Positions 60,079-64,000 of a stretch of DNA of 64,000 nt are shown in pieces. The stretch lies in assembly GCF_000004825.1 (NCBI RefSeq), contig NW_008805070.1:2046001-2110000 (forward strand). Reading direction: 5' to 3'. How positions within the stretch are numbered: position 1 is the stretch's first letter; each line of letters begins with the position of its first letter. The translations under genes and the position numbers were made by a program. This DNA is from Heterostelium album PN500. Lineage: Eukaryota; Evosea; Eumycetozoa; Acytosteliales; Acytosteliaceae. The notes beneath the pieces were generated by a model that was not told where the DNA came from, searched no databases, and was given only the letters and a program-made list of their open reading frames with translations.

Positions 60079-61374
60079 TTACAAGTTTGTATATGAAAGA
60101 TGTTCAGGTGGTGGTATTATTATTGTTGTTGTTGTTGTTCTATTATTATTATTATTATTATTAGTAATATCTGTATTACTATCTGTATTGCTATTATTAT
60201 TATTATTATTGTTGATTCTATTAAAATATTTATCAGATTTCTCTTTTAATTCAAGATATAGCGGGTTTTTGTTGATTCTACGTTGATATTCTTCTGATGA
60301 CAATACAGTGTTGGCTTGTTTTCTTAGCATTACAAAGAGATAGTGTGCGAATTGAGTGGTGACGAAATTCAATAGCCAATAGGGTATGTAACTCATCTTT
60401 GGATCGGTGAGTGAGATCACCTGTACGAATGTCTGTGTCGGTGATATCGGTTTGAGAACGAATCCACTTATTCTCGTATCGACACGAATCACCTTCTTTG
60501 GTACATCCGGTAGTGCTACACCTTCGAAATCCTCGTCTCTAAACGATCGTGAAACAACTACAACCTTATCGCATTCATCCAACATATCTACACCATATCC
60601 ATATAAACACTTAAATGTAAAATAGAAACAACAAAACAAATGTTAATAATTGAAATTGTTTGTTTTGTTTTGTTTTGTTTTGTTTTGTTTTGTTTTGTTT
60701 TGTTTTGTTTATGATGATTAATTAATTAGCTAACAACTTACAACATCACGATTCTCAACAGGCCATGGACAACTCACTTTGCAATAGATTGCTTTCCGAT
60801 AGCGTTTGTCTTCTGCTAGTTGTGTGGATTCCAATAGTCTTGGTATCCAAGTTGGATATAGATCAATCTCTAATATTACACTGCATAGATCGAATATCGG
60901 TGATTCTACTATTCCTTCCATTCTAATGCTATGCATTCCACCACCATTATCTTTATACAATGTAAATATTCCATCTTTATTACTTATTTCATTCCATCCA
61001 GCTGAATTTTATTAATAAATTAAATTAGTTGGTTAATATTCATTTAATATTAGATTCTCTATTATTAATTAATTATTTATTGATTTACCATTTTTATAAT
61101 CAGGTGATAAAATATCTAATAGATCATCTATTTCTTTTGATTCCGATCTTAATCGCTTAATTCTAGAATAGCAATGATATTTCTCTTTTAAAAACGATTC
61201 TAATGATTCCAAAAGATTTTGTTGATTGTTGGCTCTATACGATTCCAATGTATTGTGAATAAGTTGATCCAACTCTCTAAGTTTCTTTGTTGCTTGAGGT
61301 ATTCTCTCTTTTTCACATAAATCTAATATACAATCAATTAATTCAATGATAGTATCATTGAAACTATTGTCCAT
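60079..61374 (-). CDS. START-domain lipid-binding protein
   Basis: Exons 61374-61089, 61001-60742 and 60609-60079 give 358 residues. The first ~95 residues are a helical, charged segment (ELIDCILDLCEKERIPQATK, RIKRLRSESKEIDDLLDIL) likely to form a coiled coil. The START fold follows: AGWNEISNKDGIFTLYKDN, RMEGIVESPIFDLCSVILE, YPTWIPRLLESTQL, SCPWPVENRDVVKCLYGYGV, VIRVDTRISGFVLKPISPTQ and a last helix SYIPYWLLNFVTTQFAHYLF. These match START motifs (W...KDGI, the YP.W..., PWP...RD, and the C-terminal helix). It should carry a sterol, phospholipid or ceramide; which is unknown. The Asn/Thr tail is low complexity. Introns 61088-61002 and 60741-60610 keep frame; the second holds an ~45-base TTTTG repeat. 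Confidence 0.83.
60660..60708 (+). repeat. TTTTG microsatellite
   Basis: About nine or ten tandem GTTTT units, perfect to the eye, inside the second intron of the START gene (minus strand: CAAAA units). Confidence 0.9.
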
Positions 61375-61955
61375 ATTAATTGAAAACTATAAATATTTAT
61401 ATTAAATTACTAAAATTAGCTTGGTGATATTGAACAAAAAAAAATTATACATATGTAAAAATCATTATTAAGCACTCTCACCCATCAATGAAAAACTAAT
61501 CAAAATAATTTTCCCAATTTTTTCTTTTTTTCGATTTATTTTTATCTGCTATACAACGAAAATGGGGTAAAGTGTTATTATTAATTAATTAATTATTTAT
61601 TTAATTGTTACAATTTTTTATTTGGCATTAGATTATAAAATTAACAGGTGACAGACTATTTTAAACAAAGCAGAATAGCTATTAAAATTGAAAGAAGTTC
61701 TATTGTATTTTCAATATAAAAATTGGCAATTTAATTCTTTGATAGCTGAAAATACAATTTGACAAATATCTCTCCATTATTTATAGCAACTCTTTGATTA
61801 TGAGGGACTTATTATTCAGTTTCCTTTTAAAAAATTGATAGTGACCTTGGCAAGGAAAAATTAAATCGTAGCAAACAGAAAAAAAAACTGTGTTCAAAAA
61901 AAGGTTTGAATTTTGGTTTTATAAAATTTTTTTTTTTAGTCTTCATCAAAGAATG
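61375..61955. other. Intergenic, promoter of the START gene
   Basis: 580 A+T-rich bases upstream of the START gene. A 106-codon frame on the minus strand at 61827-62147 overlaps the toxin fossil and is spurious. Nothing else is seen. Confidence 0.4.
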
Positions 61956-62820
61956 ATTGTAGGTTTCTTTAACAGGAGATGAGGTTCCTGTTAAGATGCC
62001 TGGTACCTTTACAATTATTAGGAATGCTATTGTAGCTGCCGCCCAAATCAAGCATCGGATCCAGAGGCAGTTTGGAACAGTATCCCAACTAATACTCAAG
62101 CTGCAATCGATAAGAGTATTGATACTGCAATATATTCTTTGGTTCAATCAGAATTACTTGGATTCTCTCAATTAAAGGATGAATATTACTTTGCTACAAT
62201 GTCCGATCCAGTTTCCACACCAGAGTACATAAGTTCCGTTTACATTTCATGTGTTACTCAAGTGATTCGTCAAGAGCAGCTCTTTAAAAACAGATCAATT
62301 CCAAGCAACACTCTTGCCTTTGTTTGCTCAATTTGCCAAACTCTATTTAACATTCATTCGTTATGGTGTTACTTACGGAAATCAATTAGGATGGAGTCAA
62401 TCTATTAAAACTAAATATGATGGTTTGATGAAATCAAGTTTATAAGTTATGCTGATGAATCAAATTCAGTAATCAACACTCATATTCAATCATTATTCGA
62501 TGTTTCAACTACTCAATCACCCGATCTATGGAATAAGGTTTCAGATGAACTCAATCATTTCTATATGTCAGTAACATTGTTTTCATACAATTGAAAATAC
62601 TTTGATGTCAAGTTATATCCAACTGGTGGTTCGATTGGTCCAGTTTCACATATTCTTTTATCAAATCTTACTGGTGTTTTCAATACTCCTTTTTGGTGGA
62701 TAAACTTTGAAAGCAATACCACTAAACTCTAAAATCTATGGAAACTCTGCAGCTCAACTAAATACAAACAATTATATCAAAATAGATTCCTAGGTTTCCA
62801 AATCAACCCAAACAAATAAG
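61956..62820 (+). pseudogene. Fossil of a Cry-like (delta-endotoxin N-domain) gene
   Basis: A stretch of coding-like, G+C-elevated DNA on the + strand whose conceptual peptides resemble the helical pore-forming N-terminal domain of insecticidal delta-endotoxins, a family also found in dictyostelid genomes. A late helix reads like the RYGVTYGNQLGWSQ region of helices 5-6. The copy is clearly broken, with several interruptions (about four or more) and no plausible start, and it trails into A+T-rich DNA. It looks fairly old in decay but still recognisable. Treated as a fossil; no function is implied. Confidence 0.55.
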
Positions 62821-64000
62821 CTCTTAAAATTATGTTTACCAACTAAATCATTTAGTAGTGTTTGACTCTTATGGAAAATAGATATGGTCGCAAGGTTATA
62901 GTACTATTTAATTTTAAATTTAAATTATTCAAATACATTTAACTTTCAATAAAATTTATTTAAAAACACTAAAAGTTTGTAATTCACTGTTGTGCTAGTT
63001 TGTTTTTTAGAAAAAATTGGTGGTTGTTTTAAAATAGATTAAAAATGAAAAAAAACTGGTCACAAGCCAACACCTTCTATCAAAAATGTTGGAATACAAT
63101 TCTTAGATTATTAAATTTAATGACAAATAATATTCGAGAGAAGCCTCCCAAAATCTTATGAAACAAGATTCACTCGTGCAAAATACAATTATGCTTAATT
63201 TTGAAAACCCACCGTTATTTTTAGATAATGTACCAAATTCGAGTATTAATGTCATAATATCTAATAAGTGGTCCCTAATTGAAGATAACTATTTGCAATA
63301 ATCTATTCGAAGATGAGATCTTTCTCAGAGAAGCGGGATAATATGAGACATCAAAGAGATTTTCAGATGGAAGAAATACTGATATTAATGGTAATATTGT
63401 ACTCAAGATGTTTACTTAATTTGTATATACATAGATCACCACAAGCTTTCACTCTATCTATATATTTACAAAAGCAATAACACTCATGATATTTGCTCTC
63501 CAATTCGAAATAGTATTTTTTTTTAATTTTAGTCTATTAGTCAACCATTGAGGTGGATAACAAGAAGGTCAAGATTCAAAAATTTAATGTTAAGTCAAAA
63601 AAATCACTTTAAAAAAGAAACTTTTTTTGTAAATGATACTTGAACTATTTGAAATTAATGTAATTTTGTAAGTTAATATGTCGTGTACCCTCTTGATCAC
63701 TTAATATTTATTTTCTGTAGAAAGTGTTGTATCCAAAATTAAGATATTTAGGTGGTATCATTTTTTTACTGATTTGCAAGAACAAGTTGATCATCAACGT
63801 CTACACATCTAAAGAGACTTTATCTTTATATTCTTTAAACTAACTCGACCATAAAATAAATTTATTTTACACTTGTTATTTTACAATGGTAATAATATCA
63901 TATTATAATATACATATAAACATATAAATATAATACTTACAACTTTGATATAAGATTAGGAATTACTTTAGGAATAGTTTTGGTACGAGGAATATAGATT
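62821..64000. other. Decayed intergenic DNA to the window edge
   Basis: 1.2 kb with no intact frame. A short peptide at 63544-63585 (+), TIEVDNKKVKIQKF, resembles the strand 2-3 hairpin of Rab/Ras GTPases but is isolated. At 64000-63941 on the minus strand an open frame ends at a good donor (GTAAGT), possibly an exon of a gene that continues beyond the window. Confidence 0.35.

Overview
The window is nuclear DNA of a social amoeba (Dictyostelia). Intergenic DNA is extremely A+T rich with long poly(A) and poly(T) runs. Genes are close together, most have one or more short GT..AG introns (about 50-120 bases), and proteins carry Asn, Gln and Ser homopolymers. Several families are typical of dictyostelids: Psi/PA14 proteins, ComC-like EGF/TIG proteins, BMP-domain GPCRs and a CBM49-like protein. 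Coding GC is clearly higher than in Dictyostelium discoideum, so a species of another group (for example Heterostelium, Cavenderia, Acytostelium or Tieghemostelium) is more likely; I cannot name it.

Layout. 0-2.5 kb: 3' part of CstF-77 (+). 3-4.4 kb: a drug/metabolite (TPT-type) transporter (+). 4.5-10 kb: two tandem BMP + 7TM class C GPCR genes (-), the upstream copy with a one-base frame break. 11-12.8 kb: purine biosynthesis enzyme PurH/ATIC (-). 13.4-13.8 kb: a small Asn/Gln-rich gene (-). 16-19.9 kb: a ten-exon LRR/TIG/EGF membrane protein of ComC type (-). 20.9-23.1 kb: a Psi-type PA14/Cys-repeat protein (-). 26.5-28.2 kb: a divergent pair, a possible small mitochondrial-outer-membrane-like protein (-) and KRTCAP2, an OST subunit (+). 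28.4-29.8 kb: a PH-like protein split by a Ser-rich insert (-). 31.3-32.5 kb: a RING-H2 ubiquitin ligase (+). 32.8-33.6 kb: casein kinase 2 beta (-). 36-39.1 kb: a large DUF1765-like protein (+). 40.1-41 kb: the selenoprotein SELENOF/Sep15 (-), with an in-frame UGA and a recognisable SECIS. 45.6-52.4 kb: acetyl-CoA carboxylase (+), preceded by an upstream ORF and a 5' UTR intron. 52.9-53.3 kb: a CBM49-like protein (+). 53.4-54 kb: a CYBC1/EROS-like NADPH-oxidase chaperone (-). 54.5-56 kb: an SLC49A4/DIRC2-like MFS transporter (-). 57.3-58.4 kb: a GPI-type cathepsin B-like protease (+). 58.7-59.7 kb: proteasome alpha subunit PSMA6 (+). 60.1-61.4 kb: a START-domain protein (-). 62-64 kb: decayed DNA holding a broken Cry-like toxin gene fossil and a possible small-GTPase remnant.

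There is no operon logic; neighbours are mostly unrelated housekeeping and developmental genes. Loose themes are secretory-pathway quality control (KRTCAP2 in OST, SELENOF with UGGT), cell-surface signalling and adhesion (GPCR pair, ComC-like, Psi), and membrane metabolism (ACC, START, transporters). The most interesting items are the UGA-recoded selenoprotein with its SECIS, the EROS-like protein, the modular phase-2 LRR exons, the broken GPCR copy, a spliced micro-gene near 15.3 kb and two structured intergenic segments (10.57-10.69 kb, 43.86-43.92 kb) that could be non-coding RNAs. No tRNA, rRNA, CRISPR or intact transposon was seen. All exon joins were worked out by hand from splice motifs and reading-frame continuity.
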